A stretch of DNA of 12,197 bases from Firmicutes bacterium UBA4881 (GTDB lineage: Bacteria; Bacillota; DTU065). Shown one piece after another: positions 7,252 through 12,197 of this stretch. The notes below the pieces were generated by a model. That model did not search any database. It was not told where the DNA came from and saw only the letters and a program-made list of their open reading frames with translations. The position numbers and the translations under genes are program-made. Numbering within the stretch: position 1 is the first letter of the stretch; each line of letters opens with the position of its first letter. The stretch is taken from positions 1-12,197 of the forward strand of contig DHDH01000047.1 of assembly GCA_002399235.1 (NCBI GenBank), written 5' to 3'.

Positions 7252-8169
7252 ATGAAAAAATGGCCTATTTTGTTCCTGCTTTTAATTTTGGTTATCTCGG
7301 GATGTAATGTTCCGGGCATGGGAAGTAAGGAACCAAAAGTCTCTTTGTATTTAACTAAAACAGGAGAAAAGAAAGAACTGTCACTAGAAGAATATGTAGC
7401 CGGGGTTGTAGCTGGAGAGATGTTGCCAAATTGGCCCAAAGAGGCTTATGCGGCTCAAGCTATTTTAGCAAGGACCTTCACTATGGAATTTATTCAAAGG
7501 GGTGGTACACAAGCTAAATATGGCACAGATCTCTCTGATGACATTACAGAAACACAAGCCTATAACGCTAGTGCCATTTCACCAGTGATTCGCTCGGCTG
7601 TACAGGGTACTAAGGGTTTAGTTGCTACTTACAACAAAAATTACATCAAAGGCTGGTTTCATGCTTTCTCGGGAGGCGAAACCACTAAAGCCAAGGTGGG
7701 GTTAAATTATAAAGAAACCGAACCACCTTACATTAAAGTTGTCTCAGATCCTGGAGCCGATTATGCACCACCTGAAGATAGAAATTGGCAGGCTACCTAC
7801 AGTGCAGACGAACTAAGTAACTTATTACAAAAAACCGGTCTAATTAACTTTGCAGTAGAGAATGTAGAAATTACCAACAAAAATGAGCAAGGCCGTGTAA
7901 CTGAGTTTACAGTCTCTGGTGCTGGGAATAAAGTTCCTATTGCTGGTGCAGATTTTCGTATTGCGGTAGATTCAACTAAACTTAAATCAATCTGGATTGA
8001 GGATCTAACTAAAACGGGTACAGATTTTGTCTTTAAAGGTAAAGGCTATGGCCATGGTGTAGGAATGAGTCAATGGGGAGCTTATGCTCTAGCTGAGAAA
8101 GGTAGCAAGGCTGAAGAGATTGTTAAATACTTTTTCCAGGGTATTGAAATAACTAAAAAATATAAGTAG
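7252..8169 (+). CDS. SpoIID/LytB-domain lipoprotein (sporulation peptidoglycan enzyme family)
   Basis: Predicted lipoprotein of 305 residues. After MKKW comes a hydrophobic helix ending in the lipobox ISGC, with the lipidated cysteine at 18. The rest is a SpoIID/LytB domain: LEEYVAGVVAGEM with E56 at the position of the SpoIID catalytic glutamate, EAYAAQAILARTF, FSGGET, and the C-terminal GYGHGVGMSQWGAYALAEKG (265-284). SpoIID proteins are lytic transglycosylases that cut denuded glycan strands during engulfment; LytB-type relatives stimulate amidases. No cysteine or histidine lies in the 93-104 segment (DLSDDITETQAY), where I recall a zinc site in some clostridial SpoIIDs. The start is ATG 7252 because GGAGGGG (7239-7245) precedes it by six bases and a signal peptide follows; an upstream ATG at 7141 lacks both. 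Whether this is the engulfment SpoIID itself or a paralogue is open. Confidence 0.9.
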   Translation: MKKWPILFLLLILVISGCNVPGMGSKEPKVSLYLTKTGEKKELSLEEYVAGVVAGEMLPNWPKEAYAAQAILARTFTMEFIQRGGTQAKYGTDLSDDITETQAYNASAISPVIRSAVQGTKGLVATYNKNYIKGWFHAFSGGETTKAKVGLNYKETEPPYIKVVSDPGADYAPPEDRNWQATYSADELSNLLQKTGLINFAVENVEITNKNEQGRVTEFTVSGAGNKVPIAGADFRIAVDSTKLKSIWIEDLTKTGTDFVFKGKGYGHGVGMSQWGAYALAEKGSKAEEIVKYFFQGIEITKKYK

Positions 8170-8178
8170 TCATACCTG

Positions 8179-8216
8179 TCCCCCTTTTTTAATAAGCTGA
8201 AGTAGAGTAAGGGGGA
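8179..8216 (+). promoter_or_regulatory. Hairpin that would mask the yabP ribosome-binding site
   Basis: TCCCCCTT (8179-8186) is perfectly complementary to AAGGGGGA (8209-8216), and the right arm contains most of the GGGGGAG ribosome site of yabP. Readthrough RNA from the upstream lipoprotein gene would contain both arms and could hide the site. RNA starting inside or after the left arm could not. No T tract follows, so it is not a terminator. Confidence 0.5.
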
Positions 8217-8224
8217 GATTGAGA

Positions 8225-8512
8225 ATGGCTATTGAAGAAAAACGTGTCGGGACTTTGAAAAATCATCAAATTGCTTTAAAAAACCGTCAAGAACTCTCTG
8301 TCGATGGAGTTATCAGTGTAGATAGCTTTGATGATCAGGAGGTTATCTTAGAAACAGAGGAAGGCCTTTTGATTGTAAGAGGGGAGAACCTGCGAGTTAG
8401 TCAGCTAAACATAGATGCTGGCAAGTTAAGTGTAAACGGCACTGTAAGCTCTTTAGAATACATGGGAAGTTCTGGACGTAAAGCAGGTTTTTTTAGCAAG
8501 ATGTTTCGGTAG
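8225..8512 (+). CDS. yabP: Sporulation protein YabP
   Basis: Small protein of 95 residues of the YabP/YqfC family, made in the mother cell during sporulation; in Bacillus it is linked to spore coat formation. Recognisable conserved parts are KNHQIALKNRQELSVDGV (about residues 14-31), VDSFDDQEVILETEEG, and the C-terminal SLEYMGS with a final GFFSKMFR. There is no membrane helix. ATG 8225 is chosen because GGGGGAG (8211-8217) stands seven bases upstream; a TTG at 8219 is too close to that site. It is followed after 59 bases by yabQ, its usual partner. The ribosome site lies in one arm of a hairpin (8179-8216), which suggests control at translation. Confidence 0.95.
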   Translation: MAIEEKRVGTLKNHQIALKNRQELSVDGVISVDSFDDQEVILETEEGLLIVRGENLRVSQLNIDAGKLSVNGTVSSLEYMGSSGRKAGFFSKMFR

Positions 8513-8571
8513 TAGCAACTTTGAGGCTAGCGACATAATATGGAAAACCTAAGTTAGGAGGAAGATCCAAG

Positions 8572-8997
8572 ATGTCACTAGCCTCTCAACTAATTTCCCT
8601 AGGTTATTTATTATTACTAGGGTTGATTTGGGGATTTCTGTGGGAGTTTTTAGAAGAGATCTCTACAAGCAAGAAAAAAGGCGCTGTTATTCTGTTAGCA
8701 TTTATGCTACCTATTTCTGGTTTAATATGGTATATCGGTAATGGCGGTTCCTTACGTTATTATGTACCTTTAGCTGTGGGAATAGGGGTTTTAGTCTTTT
8801 CGATACTTTCTAGAAGGACTTTAGGCTCAGCTATAGCCCTAGGACTTGGCAGGATCTTTGGCGGATTGAGTTTATTATTTTCAATTATCTGGCTTTTTTT
8901 GCGTGTAGGGGTAGAAAGTTTTTCTTTAATATTGTATTCTATATTTAGACGCATCAAAACTAACAAAAATACTATTCCTAAGTTTAATCAAGGCTAA
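8572..8997 (+). CDS. yabQ: Sporulation membrane protein YabQ
   Basis: Integral membrane protein of 141 residues, in Bacillus needed for normal spore cortex formation. It has an N-terminal helix (about 7-27) with the family-like WGFLWEFLEE, then hydrophobic stretches near 38-55, 64-80 and 88-112, and a basic tail (RRIKTNKN). AGGAGG at 8556-8561 is ten bases before the ATG. The stop is a double TAA-TAG. The position between yabP and divIC is the standard Firmicute order and supports the assignment, since sequence conservation in this family is modest. Confidence 0.92.
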   Translation: MSLASQLISLGYLLLLGLIWGFLWEFLEEISTSKKKGAVILLAFMLPISGLIWYIGNGGSLRYYVPLAVGIGVLVFSILSRRTLGSAIALGLGRIFGGLSLLFSIIWLFLRVGVESFSLILYSIFRRIKTNKNTIPKFNQG

Positions 8998-9039
8998 TAG
9001 AGCTTGCTGTTTTGCTTTGCGAAGTAGGGAGTGAGAAAA

Positions 9040-9399
9040 ATGGCCAAAAGAAGATGGAAGCCTAATATTAAACAATTTAGTTTAACCATATTTTTGTTAG
9101 GAATAGTATGTTGGAGTATTTTCAACATAGTTTCTAGCCAAATAGAGGCAAGAAAACTAAATAACGAATTAAATCGAATCACTACTTCGATTAAAGACAT
9201 CAAAGAAAAGCAAGCATCTGTTCTTCAAGAGATTGAGAAATGGGATGATCCCCAACTAATTGAGGAAGTAGCTAGGAAACAATTAGGTTTTGTACGTCCA
9301 GGTGAAACAACATATATGTTTAGTGAGTCTGTACAACCAGCCAATGAAAAAGAAGTTACAAAAAGAAGCAATTCAGGACGTGAAGGTATAGCAAACTGA
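9040..9399 (+). CDS. divIC: Septum formation initiator DivIC (FtsB/DivIC family)
   Basis: Bitopic membrane protein of 119 residues that acts with FtsL and DivIB at the division septum. It has a basic cytoplasmic N-terminus (MAKRRWKPNIK), one membrane helix (about 14-33), a coiled coil (about 37-70, rich in E, K and leucine or isoleucine) and the family C-terminal signature: D-P-Q, then IEEVARKQLGFVRPGETTYMF (I-E-E, A-R, G and PGE being the conserved points). ATG 9040 has GGGAGTG (9027-9033) six bases upstream; a GTG at 9031 overlaps that site and is rejected. It lies 42 bases after yabQ and is the last gene before a new promoter. Confidence 0.95.
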   Translation: MAKRRWKPNIKQFSLTIFLLGIVCWSIFNIVSSQIEARKLNNELNRITTSIKDIKEKQASVLQEIEKWDDPQLIEEVARKQLGFVRPGETTYMFSESVQPANEKEVTKRSNSGREGIAN

Positions 9400-9400
9400 G

Positions 9401-9428
9401 TTGACAATGTTCAATACGTTGGTATAAT
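9401..9428 (+). promoter_or_regulatory. Consensus sigma-A promoter for yabR and the ppx fusion
   Basis: TTGACA (9401-9406) and TATAAT (9423-9428) are both perfect hexamers with a 16-base spacer, beginning just after the divIC stop codon. The predicted start is near 9435, giving a leader of about 50 bases before yabR. This separates vegetative expression of yabR from the sporulation genes upstream. Confidence 0.92.
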
Positions 9429-9486
9429 AAAATGAGCAAAAGGCTGTAAAAAGGCTTAATTTAATCGAGGAGGAGTCCCTTCTAGT

Positions 9487-9897
9487 ATGTCCATAGAGGT
9501 TGGGAACGTTGTAGAAGGCAAGGTTACCGGTATTACAAATTTTGGAGCTTTTGTAGAGTTGGGCAATGGCCAAACTGGTCTTGTTCATATCTCAGAAGTC
9601 GCTGATGATTATGTTCAGGATATCAATGCGTATTTGAAACTTAATGATTTGGTTAAGGTGCGTATTTTATCGGTTAAAGACGGTAAAATAGGCCTTTCAA
9701 TTAGAAAAGTTGAAAGTGTCACTAGAGAACGCACTCGGCGCAACAACAAAACACAACAACCTGATAAGAACTTTGAGGCCAAGCTTTCTAAGTTTATCAA
9801 GGATAGTGATGCTAGGTTAAAGGATCTTAAGAAAAATCAGGATTCTAAGAGAGGTGGACGTGGGTCAGCCCGTATCAACTCTAATAGTAATTTTTAG
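9487..9897 (+). CDS. yabR: S1-domain RNA-binding protein (YabR family)
   Basis: Small RNA-binding protein of 136 residues. Residues 1-75 form one S1 (OB-fold) domain with the typical VGNVVEGKVTGITNFGAFVE, TGLVHISEV and VKVRILSVKDGKIGLSIRKV elements, as in polynucleotide phosphorylase and ribosomal protein S1. The tail (about 78-136) is charged, low in complexity and basic, and is probably disordered and RNA-binding. The precise role of YabR-type proteins is not settled. GAGGAGGAG ends 11 bases before the ATG. It is driven by the consensus promoter at 9401-9428 and is followed by a terminator at 9911. The place after divIC is conserved in Firmicutes. Confidence 0.93.
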   Translation: MSIEVGNVVEGKVTGITNFGAFVELGNGQTGLVHISEVADDYVQDINAYLKLNDLVKVRILSVKDGKIGLSIRKVESVTRERTRRNNKTQQPDKNFEAKLSKFIKDSDARLKDLKKNQDSKRGGRGSARINSNSNF

Positions 9898-9910
9898 GCG
9901 GTTTAATTAT

Positions 9911-9941
9911 GGGCATCCTCAGTGGATGCTCTTTCTTTTTT
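9911..9941 (+). terminator. Intrinsic terminator or attenuator between yabR and the ppx fusion gene
   Basis: An 8-bp stem (9911-9918 with 9924-9931, one G-U pair) has a 5-base loop and is followed by TTTCTTTTTT. The next ribosome site (TTAGGAGG, 9944-9951) starts within three bases of the T tract. No promoter is visible between them, so the downstream gene seems to depend on readthrough. Confidence 0.85.
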
Positions 9942-9957
9942 CGTTAGGAGGATGAGG

Positions 9958-11316
9958 ATGTTAGAACGTATTTCTTCGCAGTTAGGCCGTACTCCGCAAG
10001 GAAGTTATCAGATTGTCATTAAGTGCCCTTGGGGTTATCCTGTAGTACTAAAAACTCATCCTCATGAGGGTGGTATCTTTCCTACTCTTTACTGGCTTTC
10101 TTGCCCTTACTTAGTAAAGGCAGTTTCCAGATTAGAAGCTACTGGTTTAGTGGGTAAGTATGACGAAAGGCTAACAGAGGATAACTCTTTTAGACAAGCT
10201 TTAGAGGTCGCACACTTAGCCTATGCCAAGGAACGCTCTCAGTATGTAGCTAGTGATGTAAATTTGCTCCCTGAGATAAAACAAAAACTAATCGAATCGG
10301 GTATTGGTGGTTCCGAGAACCGTGAAGGTGTTAAGTGCTTACATATGCATTTAGCCCATTATTTAGCTACTGGTGAAAACCCCATAGGCAAGGAGGTTTG
10401 GGCAGAGTTATCTCCTTGGCAAGCTGAGGATTGTCCACAAAACTGTCCCCCTTTGCCTGTAAAGGAACAACATCCACAAGCTATCATTGATGCTGGTAGT
10501 AATACTTGTCGTTTACTAATAGCTGGTGCTTACCCCCGCGAGTTAAATCAACCAATAATTTTTCGAGGGACAAAATACTACCTGCAGGCACTTAAGCAAG
10601 AAATAATTTATACAGAAGCAGGCAGAGATCTAGAAAAGGGTCGTAAAAAAACTAGTGATGCTGTAGAACATTATTTGGAGATAATAGAAAAAAATGGTGC
10701 TGAGCTTGTTGGTGCGGTAGCTACAGGTGTTTGGCGCCTTGCTGGCTCTCCCCATGAAGCATTAAAAGTTATACCAGGCGAAGAAGAAGCTAGGTTATCA
10801 TTTCTCGGTGCCAAGAGTTCTCTCGGTATCAAAGGACCAGTTACTGTTATTGATCTAGGTGGGGGAAGTTTGGAGATTATCTCGGGTACAGGGGAACAGG
10901 TAGAGTTTTTGCAAAGTTTTCCTTTAGGTTTTTGGTCTGTAGGTAAAGCCTTGCAGCTCAATTTCCCAGCAAGCAAAGAAGAATTAAGAAAAGTTAATAA
11001 CTATGTAAAAGAGAAATTAGAAACCATACCTCATCGAGGCGAACTGGTAGTTATTGGTGGCACAGCAACAACCCTAGCAGGTATTGCTCTAAATTTACCA
11101 GAGTATGATAGCGCTCAAGTCCACGGCTATCATTTGCATCTGTTAGCTGACTTACCTGAGAAATGGCCACTGTGGGCAGTAGACCGCAAACCAAATTTAG
11201 CAATCGGTCTAGAGATTCTCAAGTCTATTGCAGAGATTTCTGGCAAAAAGACTGCTATTGTTAGCGATATTGGGCTTATGGGCGGGATAATGGCTAATTC
11301 TTTCCTGAAAAAGTGA
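9958..11316 (+). CDS. DUF501 domain fused to a Ppx/GppA phosphatase domain
   Basis: Fusion protein of 452 residues, predicted cytoplasmic. Residues 1-146 are a DUF501 domain: CPWGYPVVLKTHP (23-35), GIFPTLYWLSCP (39-50) and KCLHMHLAHYLATGENPIG near 127-145, with conserved Cys and His. A short linker with two cysteines (CPQNCPP) follows. Residues 175-452 are a Ppx/GppA domain of the actin-like ATPase fold: phosphate-1 loop AIIDAGSNTCRLLI (from 175), DLGGGSLEI (299-307) and GGTATTLAG (367-375). Such enzymes hydrolyse polyphosphate or (p)ppGpp 5'-phosphate; the substrate cannot be told here. The domain is about 278 residues, slightly short. ATG 9958 is six bases after TTAGGAGG; ATG 9952 touches that site and GTG 9922 lies in the terminator stem, so both are rejected. 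It shares the yabR promoter by readthrough. Confidence 0.92.
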   Translation: MLERISSQLGRTPQGSYQIVIKCPWGYPVVLKTHPHEGGIFPTLYWLSCPYLVKAVSRLEATGLVGKYDERLTEDNSFRQALEVAHLAYAKERSQYVASDVNLLPEIKQKLIESGIGGSENREGVKCLHMHLAHYLATGENPIGKEVWAELSPWQAEDCPQNCPPLPVKEQHPQAIIDAGSNTCRLLIAGAYPRELNQPIIFRGTKYYLQALKQEIIYTEAGRDLEKGRKKTSDAVEHYLEIIEKNGAELVGAVATGVWRLAGSPHEALKVIPGEEEARLSFLGAKSSLGIKGPVTVIDLGGGSLEIISGTGEQVEFLQSFPLGFWSVGKALQLNFPASKEELRKVNNYVKEKLETIPHRGELVVIGGTATTLAGIALNLPEYDSAQVHGYHLHLLADLPEKWPLWAVDRKPNLAIGLEILKSIAEISGKKTAIVSDIGLMGGIMANSFLKK

Positions 11317-11325
11317 AGATAAACA

Positions 11326-11354
11326 TTGACCGCGTGCTCAGTATGTAGTAGAAT
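11326..11354 (+). promoter_or_regulatory. Promoter of tRNA-Leu
   Basis: TTGACC (11326-11331) and TAGAAT (11349-11354), each one mismatch from consensus, are separated by 17 bases. They lie between the ppx fusion stop and the tRNA, giving a start about 8 bases before the mature 5' end. Confidence 0.8.
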
Positions 11355-11369
11355 ACGTTATGTGAATGT

Positions 11370-11455
<86 letters not shown>

Positions 11456-11490
11456 TTTTTTTACCTATCAAAGGATTCAATCTCCTTTTG

Positions 11491-11533
11491 TTGAATAGTA
11501 TTTAGTGAAGCGCGAAAGCTCGTGACTATTTAA
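11491..11533 (+). promoter_or_regulatory. Leader hairpin before the unknown membrane protein
   Basis: TTGAATAGT (11491-11499) can pair with ACTATTTAA (11525-11533) in a 9-bp A+T-rich stem around a 25-base loop. It ends one base before the ribosome site (GGAGGAGG, 11535-11542). There is no T tract and no T-box or riboswitch motif I recognise. It could influence translation or be chance. Confidence 0.25.
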
Positions 11534-11549
11534 CGGAGGAGGATTTTTT

Positions 11550-11966
11550 ATGTATTCGGTTGCTAAATTGGTAAACTGGATTTTGGTAGCTGTTGCGGCT
11601 GCGTTGTTTATCATCTTAAGTAACATCACCGAGTCGTGGCATTTTATCGTTATTGGCCTGGTCTTGGCTGCTGCTACACCAATTGACTTTATCTTAGCTA
11701 AGAAGATCTTAGAAGATAAGTCGGTGTCTGTAAAAGCTAATGTCCGTCAGTTCGCCAAGAGATTTATGGAAAATGCTATTTACTGGTGTGTAATTGGCTT
11801 AACATCTATAAGCCATGGTGTTATTAGAACTGTCTATGAATTAATGGAGAAAACAGTTGAAGGCTGGATTGCCTTTATTCCTGTCTTTGTATTTATTATT
11901 GGCTGGTCAATAGCTAGCAAACTACGCTTCGATTCTAGCAAATATGATGAAGCAATAACCAAATAA
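11550..11966 (+). CDS. Unrecognised four-helix membrane protein
   Basis: I do not recognise this 138-residue protein. It has four likely membrane helices: about 9-26, 30-49, 76-93 and 105-123. A basic segment lies between the second and third (KKILEDKSVSVKANVRQFAKR, about 51-70), and the ends are short and hydrophilic, with a charged C-terminus. No cysteine pair, catalytic motif or signal peptide stands out. GGAGGAGG (11535-11542) lies seven bases before the ATG, a strong translation signal. No separate promoter is visible after tRNA-Leu, so it may be transcribed by readthrough from the tRNA promoter. A good terminator follows, so the unit is short and complete. Coding is well supported by the ribosome site, helix pattern and terminator; function is unknown. 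Confidence 0.85.
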   Translation: MYSVAKLVNWILVAVAAALFIILSNITESWHFIVIGLVLAAATPIDFILAKKILEDKSVSVKANVRQFAKRFMENAIYWCVIGLTSISHGVIRTVYELMEKTVEGWIAFIPVFVFIIGWSIASKLRFDSSKYDEAITK

Positions 11967-11978
11967 GTTTTCTAAGAT

Positions 11979-12010
11979 AGGGCTTCCTTTAACGGAAGCC
12001 CTGCTTTTTT
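11979..12010 (+). terminator. Intrinsic terminator after the unknown membrane protein
   Basis: A perfect 9-bp stem (11979-11987 with 11994-12002) has a 6-base loop, then GC and six T. It lies 12 bases after the stop codon. Confidence 0.95.
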
Positions 12011-12022
12011 CAAAAAAACCTC

Positions 12023-12050
12023 TTGACGACGCGAGGCTATCTGTTATAAT
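12023..12050 (+). promoter_or_regulatory. Strong extended -10 promoter of the tRNA-Met cluster
   Basis: TTGACG (12023-12028) and TATAAT (12045-12050) are separated by 16 bases, and TG at 12042-12043 provides an extended -10 element. The start is predicted near 12057, about 33 bases before tRNA-Met. The leader contains a small hairpin (CCACA 12066-12070 with TGTGG 12078-12082). Confidence 0.9.
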
Positions 12051-12089
12051 AATAAATGTCCCAAGCCACAAATTTAGTGTGGTAAAAAT

Positions 12090-12166
12090 GGCGGCGTAGC
12101 TCAGTTGGCTAGAGCATGCGGTTCATACCCGCAGCGTCACTGGTTCAAATCCAGTCGCCGCTACCA
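12090..12166 (+). tRNA. tRNA-Met, elongator type (anticodon CAU)
   Basis: A 77-base tRNA with acceptor GGCGGCG paired to CGCCGCT (G-U at 1-72), discriminator A and encoded CCA. The anticodon stem TGCGG/CCGCA encloses TTCATAC, with CAT at 12124-12126. It lacks the unpaired position 1-72 and the three G-C pairs of the anticodon stem seen in initiator tRNA. It closely resembles the Bacillus elongator tRNA-Met as I remember it. A lysidine-modified tRNA-Ile(CAU) is less likely on this ground. Confidence 0.93.
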
Positions 12167-12171
12167 TATAT

Positions 12172-12197
12172 GCGCCACTAGCTCAGTTGGTAGAGCA
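12172..12197 (+). tRNA. tRNA, 3'-truncated by the window edge, isotype not visible
   Basis: Six bases after tRNA-Met comes a 7-base acceptor strand (GCGCCAC), then TA and a full D arm (GCTC, loop AGTTGGTA, GAGC). The anticodon is outside the window. It is part of the same transcript as tRNA-Met. Confidence 0.88.

Noticed and set aside
8219..8224. TTG 8219 as start of yabP
   Set aside because: Only one base separates it from the GGGGGAG site; ATG 8225 is well spaced and gives the usual protein length.
8534..8541. Sigma-E-like -10 (CATAATAT) before yabQ
   Set aside because: No -35 element at the right distance upstream; yabQ is close enough behind yabP to be co-transcribed.
9031..9039. GTG 9031 as start of divIC
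   Set aside because: It overlaps the ribosome site used by ATG 9040.
9922..9957. GTG 9922 or ATG 9952 as start of the DUF501-Ppx gene
   Set aside because: GTG 9922 lies in the terminator hairpin and ATG 9952 abuts the ribosome site with no spacing; ATG 9958 has correct spacing.
2336..10976. Many minus-strand open frames of 60-127 codons opposite mfd, mazG, the lipoprotein gene, divIC, yabR and the ppx fusion
   Set aside because: They lie opposite well-supported genes, have unnatural composition (serine and arginine rich), no ribosome sites and no family motif.
11456..11549. T-box or riboswitch in the leader after tRNA-Leu
   Set aside because: No T-box sequence, no terminator and antiterminator pair, and no known aptamer motif; only a weak hairpin is seen.

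Overview
The window looks like a chromosomal segment of an endospore-forming, flagellated, low-GC Firmicute, most likely of the class Clostridia. The signs are the sporulation genes yabP and yabQ, a SpoIID-domain lipoprotein, divIC and an S1-domain yabR homologue in one block, strong AGGAGG ribosome sites, AT-rich coding DNA, U-rich intrinsic terminators and tRNAs with encoded CCA ends. Every feature I can support is on the + strand. I see no insertion sequence, phage gene, CRISPR array or integrase.

Layout. (1) Bases 1-711 are the 3' part of a flagellin gene, closed by a strong terminator (743-784). (2) Bases 785-1100 hold no intact gene. A short reading frame with one apparent frameshift (904-1091) may be the remnant of a small TPR-like protein. 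A second terminator (1103-1130) follows. (3) The core block runs pth (1151-1705), a small PrsW-like membrane protein gene with no ordinary start codon (about 1751-2134), mfd (2171-5713) and a YabN/MazG-type pyrophosphatase gene (5713-6993) that overlaps mfd by one base. A compound terminator ends this block (7014-7082). (4) The sporulation and division block follows: a SpoIID/LytB-domain lipoprotein (7252-8169), yabP (8225-8512), yabQ (8572-8997) and divIC (9040-9399). (5) A perfect-hexamer sigma-A promoter (9401-9428) starts a new unit with yabR (9487-9897), then a terminator or attenuator (9911-9941), then a DUF501::Ppx/GppA fusion gene (9958-11316). (6) The right end holds tRNA-Leu(UAA) with its own promoter, an unrecognised four-helix membrane protein (11550-11966), a terminator, an extended -10 promoter, elongator tRNA-Met(CAU), and the first 26 bases of another tRNA cut by the window edge.

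Together this is the conserved Firmicute pth-mfd-yabN-yabP-yabQ-divIC-yabR neighbourhood. It combines translation recycling (Pth), transcription-coupled repair (Mfd), nucleotide-pool cleaning (MazG), spore cortex and coat formation (SpoIID-like, YabP, YabQ) and septum assembly (DivIC). The classical members fin, spoVT, spoVB and rqcP/yabO are absent from their usual places. A PrsW-like gene sits in the fin slot and a SpoIID-like lipoprotein gene sits just before yabP. The most interesting points are the DUF501-Ppx fusion lying near divIC, which echoes an actinobacterial gene order; the small PrsW-like gene with an apparent ATC start; the shortened, degenerate methylase half of YabN; a hairpin that would mask the yabP ribosome site; and two genes (pth and the ppx fusion) whose ribosome sites lie directly behind intrinsic terminators. 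I did not find a clearly new multi-gene system.
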